This document shows, piece after piece, positions 36,211 to 44,835 of a stretch of 64,000 nucleotides of DNA. The translations under genes were made by a program, and so were the position numbers. Each line of letters opens with the position of its first letter. Position 1 is the stretch's first letter. Origin of the DNA: Paucibacter sp. Y2R2-4 (lineage in GTDB: Bacteria > Pseudomonadota > Gammaproteobacteria > Burkholderiales > Burkholderiaceae_C); contig NZ_JAJIRO010000004.1 of NCBI RefSeq assembly GCF_025717535.1, forward strand, positions 248,001-312,000. Direction: 5' to 3'. The notes below the pieces were generated by a model. That model saw nothing but the letters and a program-made list of their open reading frames with translations. It searched no databases and had not been told where the DNA came from.

Positions 36211-37473
36211 TCAACCTTCAAAAAACAGACGTTTGATGCCCTTCAGGCTGATCAAGTTGCCAGGATTGCTGGTCTCGTTCAAGACCCCGCTCATGCGGCG
36301 ACGCAGGCGCTCGCTCTTGTTGCCGCGCCAGATCAAGAGGTCGATCAACCAGGGGTGAGCATTGACCTTGTTGGCGCGCTCGTACAGATCGAACTTGGGC
36401 TTCAATGCGCGCAAGCTCTCTTCATAGGCCGCCCGTACCTGGGCCTCGTCCCAAGCCTTGCTGCGGCCGGCCAGTACCGCGTCCGCGGCCAGAATGCCGG
36501 TCTCCATGGCCTTGCCAATGCCTTCGCCGGTGAAGGAGTAAGTGCTGCCAGCCGCTTCGCCCGTGGCCAAGAGGCCGGGCCGACTCCATTTGGCGCCGCT
36601 GAGCGTGCAACGCAGCGGTGCGCCTTTCAGGTCACCGAGCAACTCGCCTTCTCGCATCAGCTCCGCAGCCGGCGGGTAATGCTCGACAAAGGCGTCGAAG
36701 ATCTTGCGCAGGTTCAACTCTTTCTTGGCGCCCTTGCCGCCGACCGCTTTGTGGCTGTCGGTCACGCCCACGCCAATATTGAAACAGCCATCCGGCGCCG
36801 GGAAGATCCAGCCATAGCCCGGTTGCACCGCCTTGCACCAGACCACCTCCATGGCCTTGATGCGCCCCACCAGCGACGGCGCACGCACATAACCCCGTAA
36901 AGCCACGCCACTGGGCGTGTGACGTTCGCAAAGGCCAGCGGCCGTCAGCGCCTTAGGCACCGCACCGGTCGCCAGGATCACCCAGTCGGCGCGTAGTTCC
37001 TGCTGCGCATCACCCACCTTCAGCTGCGCGCCGATGACGCGTTGCTGCGCTGCATCCAGTAGCGGCGCTTCAAAACGCACCGGCGCAAAGAACTTGGCAC
37101 CTGCCTCCTGAGCGCCAGCGCAGAGAATTTCATCCAACTGCTGGCGCGGCAACACGGCCAAGGTCCCCGGCACATCGATGCGCCCGCCACGCGGCCCGAT
37201 ACAGGCCACGTGAGAGACCGGCTCGGCGCGCGCCATGACGCGTTCCAAGAGGCCCAATCGCGCCAAGGCGGCATGGGCATCGGGGATCAGGCCGTCGCCA
37301 CAAATCTTGTCGCGCCCTTGCGGCTGCTGGTCCACCACCACCACATCAACGCCCGCCTTTGCCAACACCCGCGCACAGGCGCTGCCAGCTGGGCCCGCGC
37401 CAATGATCAAGACTTCGCAAGCATTCGGGAGCGCTGCGGGGGAATTCTGGAATAAGTGTTCTGACTGAGGCAT
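36211..37473 (-). CDS. Geranylgeranyl-reductase-family FAD oxidoreductase
   Basis: A 420-residue flavoprotein. The FAD dinucleotide fold is VLIIGAGPAGSACARVL near residues 21-37. The family segments KICGDGLIPDA and GWIFPAPDGCFNIGVG follow, with the second FAD motif GLLATGEAAGSTYSFTGEGIG. Family members reduce isoprenoid chains or oxidise aromatic or unknown substrates. The substrate here is undefined. ATG 37473 is taken rather than a TTG at 37512. It is the first gene of a probable two-gene operon with the YafJ-type enzyme. Confidence 0.88.
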   Translation of the reverse strand: MPQSEHLFQNSPAALPNACEVLIIGAGPAGSACARVLAKAGVDVVVVDQQPQGRDKICGDGLIPDAHAALARLGLLERVMARAEPVSHVACIGPRGGRIDVPGTLAVLPRQQLDEILCAGAQEAGAKFFAPVRFEAPLLDAAQQRVIGAQLKVGDAQQELRADWVILATGAVPKALTAAGLCERHTPSGVALRGYVRAPSLVGRIKAMEVVWCKAVQPGYGWIFPAPDGCFNIGVGVTDSHKAVGGKGAKKELNLRKIFDAFVEHYPPAAELMREGELLGDLKGAPLRCTLSGAKWSRPGLLATGEAAGSTYSFTGEGIGKAMETGILAADAVLAGRSKAWDEAQVRAAYEESLRALKPKFDLYERANKVNAHPWLIDLLIWRGNKSERLRRRMSGVLNETSNPGNLISLKGIKRLFFEG

Positions 37474-37597
37474 GGCGCGCGGATCGTTCCGATTCTTCTT
37501 TTGCAGCTGCAAGAGGGGGGATTCTAGGAGGCTTATTCACTGGGCCATCGCAGTTCTGCGCATGAGCAAGAGCACCGACTGGAGCCGGGCCAGCCAT

Positions 37598-37633
37598 AAA
37601 AAAACCCGCCACAGCGCAAGGCCGAGGCGGGTT
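37598..37633 (-). terminator. Terminator downstream of TonB-dependent receptor 1
   Basis: On the minus strand AACCCGCC pairs with GGCGGGTT, followed by a T-run. It starts 40 bases after the receptor stop. A second GC-rich hairpin (GGGCGCC/GGCGCCC) lies between. Confidence 0.88.
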
Positions 37634-37672
37634 CGAGAGGGCGCCCTCAGGCGCCCCTTTTGTCAACTGCGC

Positions 37673-40618
37673 TTAGAAGCTGTAGCGCACGCCAGCATAG
37701 TAGCGGCGGCCGATCGCGTCGTAGGTGCCCGCGTCGGTTTCAGCACCGGTGGTGTTGCCTGGCAAACCGCTGATGATGGCAGGCGGCGTGGTGTCAAACA
37801 GATTGTTGATGCCACCATAGAGTTGGAAGCCCTTGGCGAACTTGTAGCTCATTTGCAGGTCGGTGTAGACCTTGGCCTTGATCTCGCCAAACATCTTCTG
37901 GTTTTCACGCGCGGTGCGGATCACCTTGTCGTTCTCGTCCGTCGTATCCGAGAAGGCTTGGTCATCCAGATAGGCGTGGCCGATATAGGTCACAGAAGCC
38001 TGGACACCAAACGCGCCGCGGTCATAGCCAACGTTCAAGACCCAACGGTTGCGAGAAGAACCGACTTCACCTTGCGAGTAGTCAGGTGCTTCACCCGCCT
38101 TCGCGGTCAAGGAGGACTTGATCAGGTAGGTGTAGGCCAAACGGCTGTTCAGCTGACCATCGGCCAACTTCATGGCGTGGTTGACGGTCAAGTCAACACC
38201 GCTGGTGGCACGGCTACCCGCATTGATATTGGCTTGGTTGATCAGCGCGAGCGAGCCAGCGCTGAGTGCGCCCAGGGCGGTCGGGCGACGCTTCACGTCC
38301 TTGCAATACGAAGCCACGCCGGCGTAGCACTGATTCAGTGTCAGCTGACGACCCGGAGTCGAGATCGCGTCATCGATCTTGATGTCGAAGTAGTCAGCGG
38401 TGAAGCTGAAGTTCTTCAGGTAATCAATGCCCTTGGGAGAGAAGATCACGCCCAGGGTGTTGGACTTGCCCTTCTCTGCCTTCAGGCTGGTGCTGCCGAA
38501 GTCGTAACCGCTGATGCTTTGCGAATCAGGCTGCGACACGGTGAACTTGCCATTGGCAGCAATGTTCTCCATGACTCCGGGGTCCTTGCGGCAGAGGTCA
38601 TCCTTCGCGCCCACGGAGGTCGCTGTCACGCCCTTGCAGGGATCAGCAATGCCGGTGGGGAAGGTCTGATTGCCGCCCTGGAACAACTCACCAATATTGG
38701 GTGCACGAGTCGACACGGCCGTTGTGCCACGCACACGGACCATCGAGTTCAGGGCCCAATCCAAGCCAGCGTTCCAGCTCGTCACATTGCCCACAGTCGA
38801 GTACTTGCCGAAACGCACGGCCGCGTTCGCATCCAAGGCCTTCACGAAAGGCAGATCCTTCAGCAGCGGTGCACGCACCTCGCCGAAGACTTCCTTCACA
38901 TTGAATTCGCCTTCTGTGATGGGGCGGGCGTTGCCCAAGTTCAAACCGGCCTGAGTCAGCGCATCGGCCTCGTCACGCGACTTTTCCTTGCGGTACTCGG
39001 CACCGAAGGCCACACCCACCAAACCTGCGGGCAGGCTGAAAGGCTCACCCGACACGGTCGCGCCTGCAAAAGTCTGCTCCACCTTGGTCATCAAAGTGCC
39101 GTCAGCGCGCACGTACTTGGCAGCCTCAGGGCTGATCGAACCCTTGCCGAACACATTGATCGGCACGCAACCTTGAGCACGAGCCAGCGGATCACGGCAG
39201 ATCGCCTTGCCATTGGCATCAGGAATGGCTTCCAGCGCGTTGCGGAAGTTGGCCGCATTGACTTGGCCAGTGCTGTGCTGGGCTTCCTTGGTGAAACCAT
39301 GCGCGGCATAGGCTTCATAAGTCCAGACCTTGCTCAGGTCACCCTTCAAGCCGGCCAAGATGCGGAAGGTGTCACGCTCAGCGCGAGCACCGCGGTTGTC
39401 GATTTCCGACAAACGGCGGGTGAAGTTGTAGTCCTTGGCACCGTCCTTGTCGCGGTCAGTGGCGAGGTTGTAGATGTAGTCCGGCACCAGCGGGTTGCGG
39501 GTCATCTTGCCGTTCACCATGAATTCGGCCGGCACGTAGAAGCCACCCGAGTAGATCGGGTTGGAGCCACCGGTGGAGTCCACAGCAAAAGGCTCGATCT
39601 GAGTCTTGGTGCTGGTGGCTGCGTAGGTGCTTTCAAAGAACAGCGAGTGCGAGTCGTTCAGAGCCTTCTCACCGTTCGCAGCCAGCAGCAGACGATCGGT
39701 AGGAATCGCAGTCTGGCGCAACGCATTGCGGTTGAAACCCAGGTCGCCGGTGTAAGGCACTTCCTTGCCGGACGGGTCGTAGGTGTAGTTAGCGGCCTTG
39801 CCGTTAGCGCCGGTGTAGAAGAAACGGCCTTGCGGCGTGAAGGACGAGTACGCGGGACGGTTCACCGTCGCGATGTCCGACGCTTCGCCGGTCAGCGCGA
39901 ACTGAGACAGTTGGTCCTCAGCCGAGCGTTCGCGATTGGCCGAGTACACGGCGCCTTGCTGGCTGATCGAGAAGTGAGCCATGATGTTGTCGCGGCCGTC
40001 CGCCGAGCTCACGCCCGTGGTCGCGCTGAACTTCTTGACCTTGTCGTCATTTTTCTGGCTTTGGCCGACTTGAGCGTCCAGCATCAAGCCGGAATAGCCC
40101 TTCTTCAGAACCAGGTTCACCACGCCGGCGACAGCGTCAGAACCATAGGCGGCCGAAGCGCCACCGGTCATAACTTCAACGCGCTCGATAAAGTCGGTCG
40201 GAATGGTGTTCAAGTCAACGGTAGCCGAACCCGAGATACCAGCCACATAACGCCGACCATTGACGAGCAACAGGGTGCGGTCGGCGCCCAGATTGCGCAG
40301 GTCGACGGTGGCCACGCCGCCAGCCGAGGTGCTGAAGTTGGAGTTGGTACGGCTGATACCGGGAGTACCGAACACGGGGCTCTTCAGCAGCAACTCTTGC
40401 AGATTGGTCACGCCCGAAGCAGCGATGTCTGCCGAGGTCATGACCTGGATCGGCGCAGGCGATGCTGCATTGACCGACAAGATGCGCGAACCTGTCACCT
40501 CCACACGCTCGATTTGTTGAGCTTGGGGCGCGGTCTGGGCCATTGCGCTGGCGCCGATGGCGCTCACAGCGAGGAATGTTGCAGCGCCGATGGCACTGAC
40601 TTTGTATTGCTTCAACAT
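37673..40618 (-). CDS. TonB-dependent outer-membrane receptor 1
   Basis: A 981-residue receptor. It has a signal peptide (FLAVSAIGASAMAQ), a TonB-box-like QIERVEVTGSRI, and a plug domain (about residues 50-175) with LLLVNGRRYVAG, YGSDAVAGVVNLVLKKGY. A 22-stranded barrel follows, ending in YAGVRYSF with the terminal Phe. It imports a large substrate across the outer membrane using TonB energy. The substrate is not evident; Caulobacter-like receptors of this size take up oligosaccharides, peptides or siderophores. ATG 40618 has GGAGAAG upstream. It is a paralogue of the receptor at 41160-43988. Confidence 0.94.
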   Translation of the reverse strand: MLKQYKVSAIGAATFLAVSAIGASAMAQTAPQAQQIERVEVTGSRILSVNAASPAPIQVMTSADIAASGVTNLQELLLKSPVFGTPGISRTNSNFSTSAGGVATVDLRNLGADRTLLLVNGRRYVAGISGSATVDLNTIPTDFIERVEVMTGGASAAYGSDAVAGVVNLVLKKGYSGLMLDAQVGQSQKNDDKVKKFSATTGVSSADGRDNIMAHFSISQQGAVYSANRERSAEDQLSQFALTGEASDIATVNRPAYSSFTPQGRFFYTGANGKAANYTYDPSGKEVPYTGDLGFNRNALRQTAIPTDRLLLAANGEKALNDSHSLFFESTYAATSTKTQIEPFAVDSTGGSNPIYSGGFYVPAEFMVNGKMTRNPLVPDYIYNLATDRDKDGAKDYNFTRRLSEIDNRGARAERDTFRILAGLKGDLSKVWTYEAYAAHGFTKEAQHSTGQVNAANFRNALEAIPDANGKAICRDPLARAQGCVPINVFGKGSISPEAAKYVRADGTLMTKVEQTFAGATVSGEPFSLPAGLVGVAFGAEYRKEKSRDEADALTQAGLNLGNARPITEGEFNVKEVFGEVRAPLLKDLPFVKALDANAAVRFGKYSTVGNVTSWNAGLDWALNSMVRVRGTTAVSTRAPNIGELFQGGNQTFPTGIADPCKGVTATSVGAKDDLCRKDPGVMENIAANGKFTVSQPDSQSISGYDFGSTSLKAEKGKSNTLGVIFSPKGIDYLKNFSFTADYFDIKIDDAISTPGRQLTLNQCYAGVASYCKDVKRRPTALGALSAGSLALINQANINAGSRATSGVDLTVNHAMKLADGQLNSRLAYTYLIKSSLTAKAGEAPDYSQGEVGSSRNRWVLNVGYDRGAFGVQASVTYIGHAYLDDQAFSDTTDENDKVIRTARENQKMFGEIKAKVYTDLQMSYKFAKGFQLYGGINNLFDTTPPAIISGLPGNTTGAETDAGTYDAIGRRYYAGVRYSF

Positions 40619-41107
40619 GGAATGACTTCTCCGGAATTCTTGGTGGATGACCAAACAAACAATGGCCCGCTACTGCGCCCCGTCGGGTAGACGGCAAGCC
40701 ACTGGTTTGCCATTGCCGCGGCGAGTCTATGGACTGAAGGAGCCCGATCCCCACGGGGTCAACACCTGTCGGTCACCCACCACAAACTTTCAGCCGGTCC
40801 GTTTTTTTAGTGTAGTCAATTCGTTTTTGCGCGAATGACGCACATAGGTTTACGAGCATTGACTTTTTTCATGACTTTTGGCTCTTGTCCAAAATGAAAA
40901 GCCATAAAACACCATGCGTTTACGAAACTTTACGGTGAAGAATCTTTCGATCGAATAGCTGTAGTCGTGCGACTGACGCACAAGCCATCTTGAGCCAATC
41001 GCTTTCGCAGCTTTCCCGAGACGAAAAACAGGGACCATTGCCTCTCGGGACGATCACTAATTCACCACTCACGCACTCGAAACACCGCATTTGAGAATAT
41101 TCAGACA
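40619..41107. other. Intergenic leader between the two TonB-dependent receptors
   Basis: This 489-bp gap is AT-richer than the genes. It includes a GGCAAGCC-ACT-GGTTTGCC hairpin at 40693-40711 that would sit in the receptor-1 leader. A TACACT sequence on the minus strand near 40815 might be a -10 box but lacks a good -35. No gene or known RNA family is recognised. Confidence 0.5.
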
Positions 41108-41134
41108 ATAAAAAACGGCCCCGAAGGGCCGTTT
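41108..41134 (-). terminator. Terminator downstream of TonB-dependent receptor 2
   Basis: Minus-strand AAACGGCCC and GGGCCGTTT pair around TTCG, followed by TTTTTTAT. It begins 26 bases after the stop. Confidence 0.93.
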
Positions 41135-41159
41135 CATGAAGGCTGTTGACCTTGCTCGA

Positions 41160-43988
41160 TCAGAACTTTTGACCGTAACGGACGTAGTAGAAACGTCCTG
41201 GAATGTTGTACTGCGGGTCAAACGTGTTGTTCGCAGTAGCGTAGGACAGTGGTGGGTCCTGATTCAGAACGTTGTTCACACCCAGTGTGAACTTGCCCTT
41301 CCAAGGCGCTTGGTAAGACAACGAGATGTCGTGATAGAAGGTCGCGCGAATCTTGTTCTTCGCGTTTTCTGTGGCTGTGGAAGGGATCGAACACAGATCT
41401 TCACGACCGATATTGGCCACCTTGCTGCAATCTTCGATTTGTTCGCCGTAGTAACGCGAACCCAGAGTTGCACCGAAGTCACCCATCGTCCAGTTGACGT
41501 TCAAGTTGCTACGGAAGCGCCAGTAGTTATCGCGGTCGAAGTACTTGCCGACCAGGTTCTCACCGCTATCGTCGATGTAGTTCTTCATGTAGGTGCTATC
41601 CCACACCACACCAAAGTTACCAAACGAAGTCTTGGGCAAACGGTAGTTCACCGTCATGTCATAGCCTTCGACCTTGGTCGTCGCATAGTTCAGGCCAGCC
41701 GACAACAAGGTGTTGATGGTGCCGCCAGGATTACGCGAGTACAGGCCACAAGCTGCTGCTTGGTTTTCCTTGATGCAACGATCCAAGATGGTCTGAGCAC
41801 CCAAGGAATTGATACCGTCCTTGATGTTGATTTGCCACCAGTCCAGCGACACGTCAAAGCCAGTAACAAAGCCAGGAGCCCAAACAAAGCCCAGGGTTTT
41901 GGTCGTCGAAGACTCAGGCTTCAGATTGGTGTTGCCGCCAACGCTGATGCGAATCTGCGAGTTGCCTTGGTCGTAGCCGCCAACAGGCACGCCTTGCGCA
42001 TGGCAACGGCCCTTCTGCTCATCGGTCAGGTTCTTGTAGCCACCACCGTTAGTCGACGAGCAAGGATCACCAATGGTCGGGAAGCTATCCGAGACGCCTT
42101 GATACAACTCTGTGATCGAAGGAGCACGGAAGCCCTGACCCCAGTTACCGCGCAGCAGCAGGCTGTCGGCGACTTGCCAGCGCAGACCGGCCTTGCTGTT
42201 GGTGGTGTTGCCGAAGTTGGAGTAGTCGGAATAGCGCGATGCCACCGACAGATCCAGAGTCTTGACAAACGGCAGGCCCTTCAACAACGGCACCGACAAT
42301 TCGACGTAAGCTTCCTTCACGCTGTAGGAGCCATCAGTCGGAGTACGCGCATTACCCGTGGTGTTGCCTGATGCAATCAGCGCATCAGGACGATCGAAGC
42401 CCGACTCGGAACGACGCTCCACGCCAACAGCAATCGAGGCCATACCGGCAGGCAACTTCACCAGATCGCCAGACAAGTTGGCGTAGGTCTGGGACATGGT
42501 GTAGCCACGCAGGTCATGCGCTTCGAAGCTGGTGTAAGCCAGCATGTCCTTGGTGATGGAACCCACACCACCCAGCAGGTTCATAGGAACGCAGCCGTTG
42601 ACACGAGTGGCAAGATTGCCGGCAACGCTGACGCAAGTTGGGTTACCCGCGGCATCGCGCATCGAGGGGCCAAGGGCCGAACGCATGGCCAGCAGATTGA
42701 ACAGACCATTGGTCGTATCTTGCTGGCTGTTGCGGCCGTAAGTACCGCCCACGTCCCAGCTGAAGTCACGATCCAGAACTGTGAAGCTGCCTTCCAAACC
42801 AATGTTGTAGGCGCTGGTGTTAACATCTTGAGTAAACGAACGGCCACCTGTTTCAACGGCACGACGCTGCACCCGCGACACATCCAAGCCGAAGGGGTTG
42901 TACATGCTGTCCTTGCTGATCGCGATCGTCTTCGGGATCGCTCCAGCGCCAGGGCCGGTACCCAAAACGATAGGCATCGCAGCCAACAGCTGCTCAGATT
43001 GACGGTTATTGAAAACCGCCATCATGGACAAAGTGACCTTGTCGTTGATGTCGTACTGCACACGACCAAACACCGACTTACGCTCTTGCGGCGTCACCAG
43101 GTAGTTGTCGGGAGCAAAGTTGTAGTTGTCAGCGCCGCTGTAAGCGCGCCAGTCAGTGCCCACCTTGCCCGGATCGTAAGTGAATTGACCGGCGGCACCG
43201 CCAGGACGAGATTCACCGCCGGTGCAAAGACCCGTCACGGAATTGAAGCTGCCCTTGCAAAGACCGAAGCGGCCACCAGGAATGGTGGAGCTACCCAGTG
43301 CGACGCCGGTTTGGTAGACGGGCTCTGCCGAGACGGCACGAGCGCCTGCGCCCAAGGAGTCTTCCTTGACGTAAGCCATACCCAAGATCGCACGGACATT
43401 GCCGGTCGAGCCGCCAATGGTCAGGTCAACAGATTTACGCTGTCCGTCGCCCTTGTCATATTGACCGGCGTAACCGTTGAATTCAGCGCCTTCGAAGTTC
43501 TTGCGCAGAATCACGTTCACCACGCCGGCAATGGCGTCAGAGCCGTAAGTTGCCGAAGCGCCATCCTTCAAAACGTCAATACGCTCAACCGCTGCGGTCG
43601 GGATGGTGTTCAGGTCGACAGCGCCGCCCAGGCCTGTGCCGCCAACCCAGCGCTTGCCATTCACCAACACCAAGGTGCGGCTGGAGCCCAAATTACGCAA
43701 GCTAACGCGGGTTTCGCCGTTACCGCCGTTGTTGTAGGTGGAATTCAGTGTCGAACCGTTCGTGCTGATGTGCTGAATCATCTCGCCCACGGACGACAGG
43801 CCAGACGCCTGCAGCGCTTCTTTATTCAGCGAGAAGACGGGCTGCGAGCTCTCAGCATCGATGCGCTTGATGCGGCTACCGGTGATTTCGATACGCTCCA
43901 GGCTTGCGGCCTCCTGGGCCATAGCTGGGGATGCAGCTGCACTGATTGCAGCCAGCACAGCAACGCTGACTACCTTGCGTTTGAACAT
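41160..43988 (-). CDS. TonB-dependent outer-membrane receptor 2
   Basis: A 942-residue receptor paralogous to the next gene downstream. It has a signal peptide (VVSVAVLAAISAAASPAMAQ), a TonB-box-like SLERIEITGSRI, and a plug with TLVLVNGKRWVGG and YGSDAIAGVVNVILRKNF. The barrel ends in YYVRYGQKF with terminal Phe. AGGAG precedes the ATG. Each receptor has its own leader and terminator, so they are probably separate transcripts that arose by duplication and diverged in the barrel. The ligand is unknown. Confidence 0.94.
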   Translation of the reverse strand: MFKRKVVSVAVLAAISAAASPAMAQEAASLERIEITGSRIKRIDAESSQPVFSLNKEALQASGLSSVGEMIQHISTNGSTLNSTYNNGGNGETRVSLRNLGSSRTLVLVNGKRWVGGTGLGGAVDLNTIPTAAVERIDVLKDGASATYGSDAIAGVVNVILRKNFEGAEFNGYAGQYDKGDGQRKSVDLTIGGSTGNVRAILGMAYVKEDSLGAGARAVSAEPVYQTGVALGSSTIPGGRFGLCKGSFNSVTGLCTGGESRPGGAAGQFTYDPGKVGTDWRAYSGADNYNFAPDNYLVTPQERKSVFGRVQYDINDKVTLSMMAVFNNRQSEQLLAAMPIVLGTGPGAGAIPKTIAISKDSMYNPFGLDVSRVQRRAVETGGRSFTQDVNTSAYNIGLEGSFTVLDRDFSWDVGGTYGRNSQQDTTNGLFNLLAMRSALGPSMRDAAGNPTCVSVAGNLATRVNGCVPMNLLGGVGSITKDMLAYTSFEAHDLRGYTMSQTYANLSGDLVKLPAGMASIAVGVERRSESGFDRPDALIASGNTTGNARTPTDGSYSVKEAYVELSVPLLKGLPFVKTLDLSVASRYSDYSNFGNTTNSKAGLRWQVADSLLLRGNWGQGFRAPSITELYQGVSDSFPTIGDPCSSTNGGGYKNLTDEQKGRCHAQGVPVGGYDQGNSQIRISVGGNTNLKPESSTTKTLGFVWAPGFVTGFDVSLDWWQINIKDGINSLGAQTILDRCIKENQAAACGLYSRNPGGTINTLLSAGLNYATTKVEGYDMTVNYRLPKTSFGNFGVVWDSTYMKNYIDDSGENLVGKYFDRDNYWRFRSNLNVNWTMGDFGATLGSRYYGEQIEDCSKVANIGREDLCSIPSTATENAKNKIRATFYHDISLSYQAPWKGKFTLGVNNVLNQDPPLSYATANNTFDPQYNIPGRFYYVRYGQKF

Positions 43989-44317
43989 GTAGGACTCCTG
44001 TCGGATGAAAATTGCTGGGCTTCTGGTTGAAGCCCCGGCATGAACCCAATGCCGTGCCTAAAGTCACGGTCTCGAGAGAGGTTGCCAGTGTGAAGAAAAA
44101 TTTCCGAGGAGCCTTACGGGTTCGTCCCTATTGAGCGACGCTTTCAGCTGGGACCCGCCAAATTGGCCCGCCAAGTCAGGTGAAACGATAGGTAAAAACC
44201 GCCTGAAACCGGGGGGGCGAGTGTTGCGCCGCTGCGACGACTCTCTCTTGCACGCGAAGAAAACCCTCGATTTTTTCGGGTACTGGTCGGGGCTCGGCGA
44301 GCAGTCGAGCGCTCGAG
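43989..44317. other. Leader region of TonB-dependent receptor 2
   Basis: A 329-bp gap. It contains a perfect 7-bp hairpin (GGGCTTC/GAAGCCC, 44017-44035) that sits just upstream of the receptor's ribosome-binding site, and a TTGGCGGG direct repeat near 44155-44175. No gene and no recognised RNA are seen. The 3' end of the small exported-protein gene abuts it. Confidence 0.5.
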
Positions 44318-44812
44318 TTACTCGATACGACGAACTCGCGGCGAGGTATTCAGGCCATCGACCTCTAAGTAGAAAGCGCCAAGCATGCCTCGTCGAATGG
44401 TGACCTTGCGGGCTCCGCTGCGAATGCTGACCGTGCTGCCATCGACGACTTGCCAGACCTGCCCGTTGTCCAATCGAATGCGTTGATTGGGTAGCCAACC
44501 ATCGAAACCAGCACCGACGGCGCTCTGCAACGTCGTCAAATCACTCGACGCGTCTTTGGTGGGCAAACCGAACTTGATAGCAGGGTCAGATTGGATGGCT
44601 GCCAAGGGAGTTGGGGCGGACACTGGAGATGCAATCTCGGTCGACAGACTCGGCCGGGCGCTGGTTGGTCCAAACTTCACACCGATCGCAATTGCGTCGT
44701 AACAGGCCAACCGAGCCTTGTCCTCGCTCAACCTTCGACAGCTGAGCAAAGCCTCGTCTTGAGCAAATGCGGTTGAGGTCAGGGCAAAGAAGATGAGGGG
44801 GGAGACTCGCAT
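44318..44812 (-). CDS. Small exported protein with SC...ARLACYD motif
   Basis: A 164-residue protein with a signal peptide (SPLIFFALTSTAFAQ). The short cysteine motif LLSCRRLSEDKARLACYDAIA follows. That Cys-x(n)-RLxCYD pattern recurs at the mature N-terminus of several exported families, including T6SS-associated VasI-like proteins, and may form a disulfide. The C-terminal half (RIRLDNGQVWQVVDGSTV, then VTIRRGMLGAFYLEVDG) looks like a small beta-barrel. No T6SS gene is near, so a specific role is not assigned. ATG 44812 is the start that gives the signal peptide. Confidence 0.75.
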   Translation of the reverse strand: MRVSPLIFFALTSTAFAQDEALLSCRRLSEDKARLACYDAIAIGVKFGPTSARPSLSTEIASPVSAPTPLAAIQSDPAIKFGLPTKDASSDLTTLQSAVGAGFDGWLPNQRIRLDNGQVWQVVDGSTVSIRSGARKVTIRRGMLGAFYLEVDGLNTSPRVRRIE

Positions 44813-44835
44813 GCCCGCAAGCCTACCAGCTGCTA

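Noticed and set aside
37472-40690. A 1072-codon open frame on the plus strand opposite TonB-dependent receptor 1
   Set aside because: It is the antisense shadow of a confirmed receptor in GC-rich DNA; the translated sequence has no domain and is rich in His, Arg and Val as expected from an antisense frame.
40693-40711. GGCAAACC-containing hairpin that could mimic a second c-di-GMP riboswitch
   Set aside because: The essential GGGACGCAAAGCC strand and the tetraloop receptor are missing; it is a plain hairpin.
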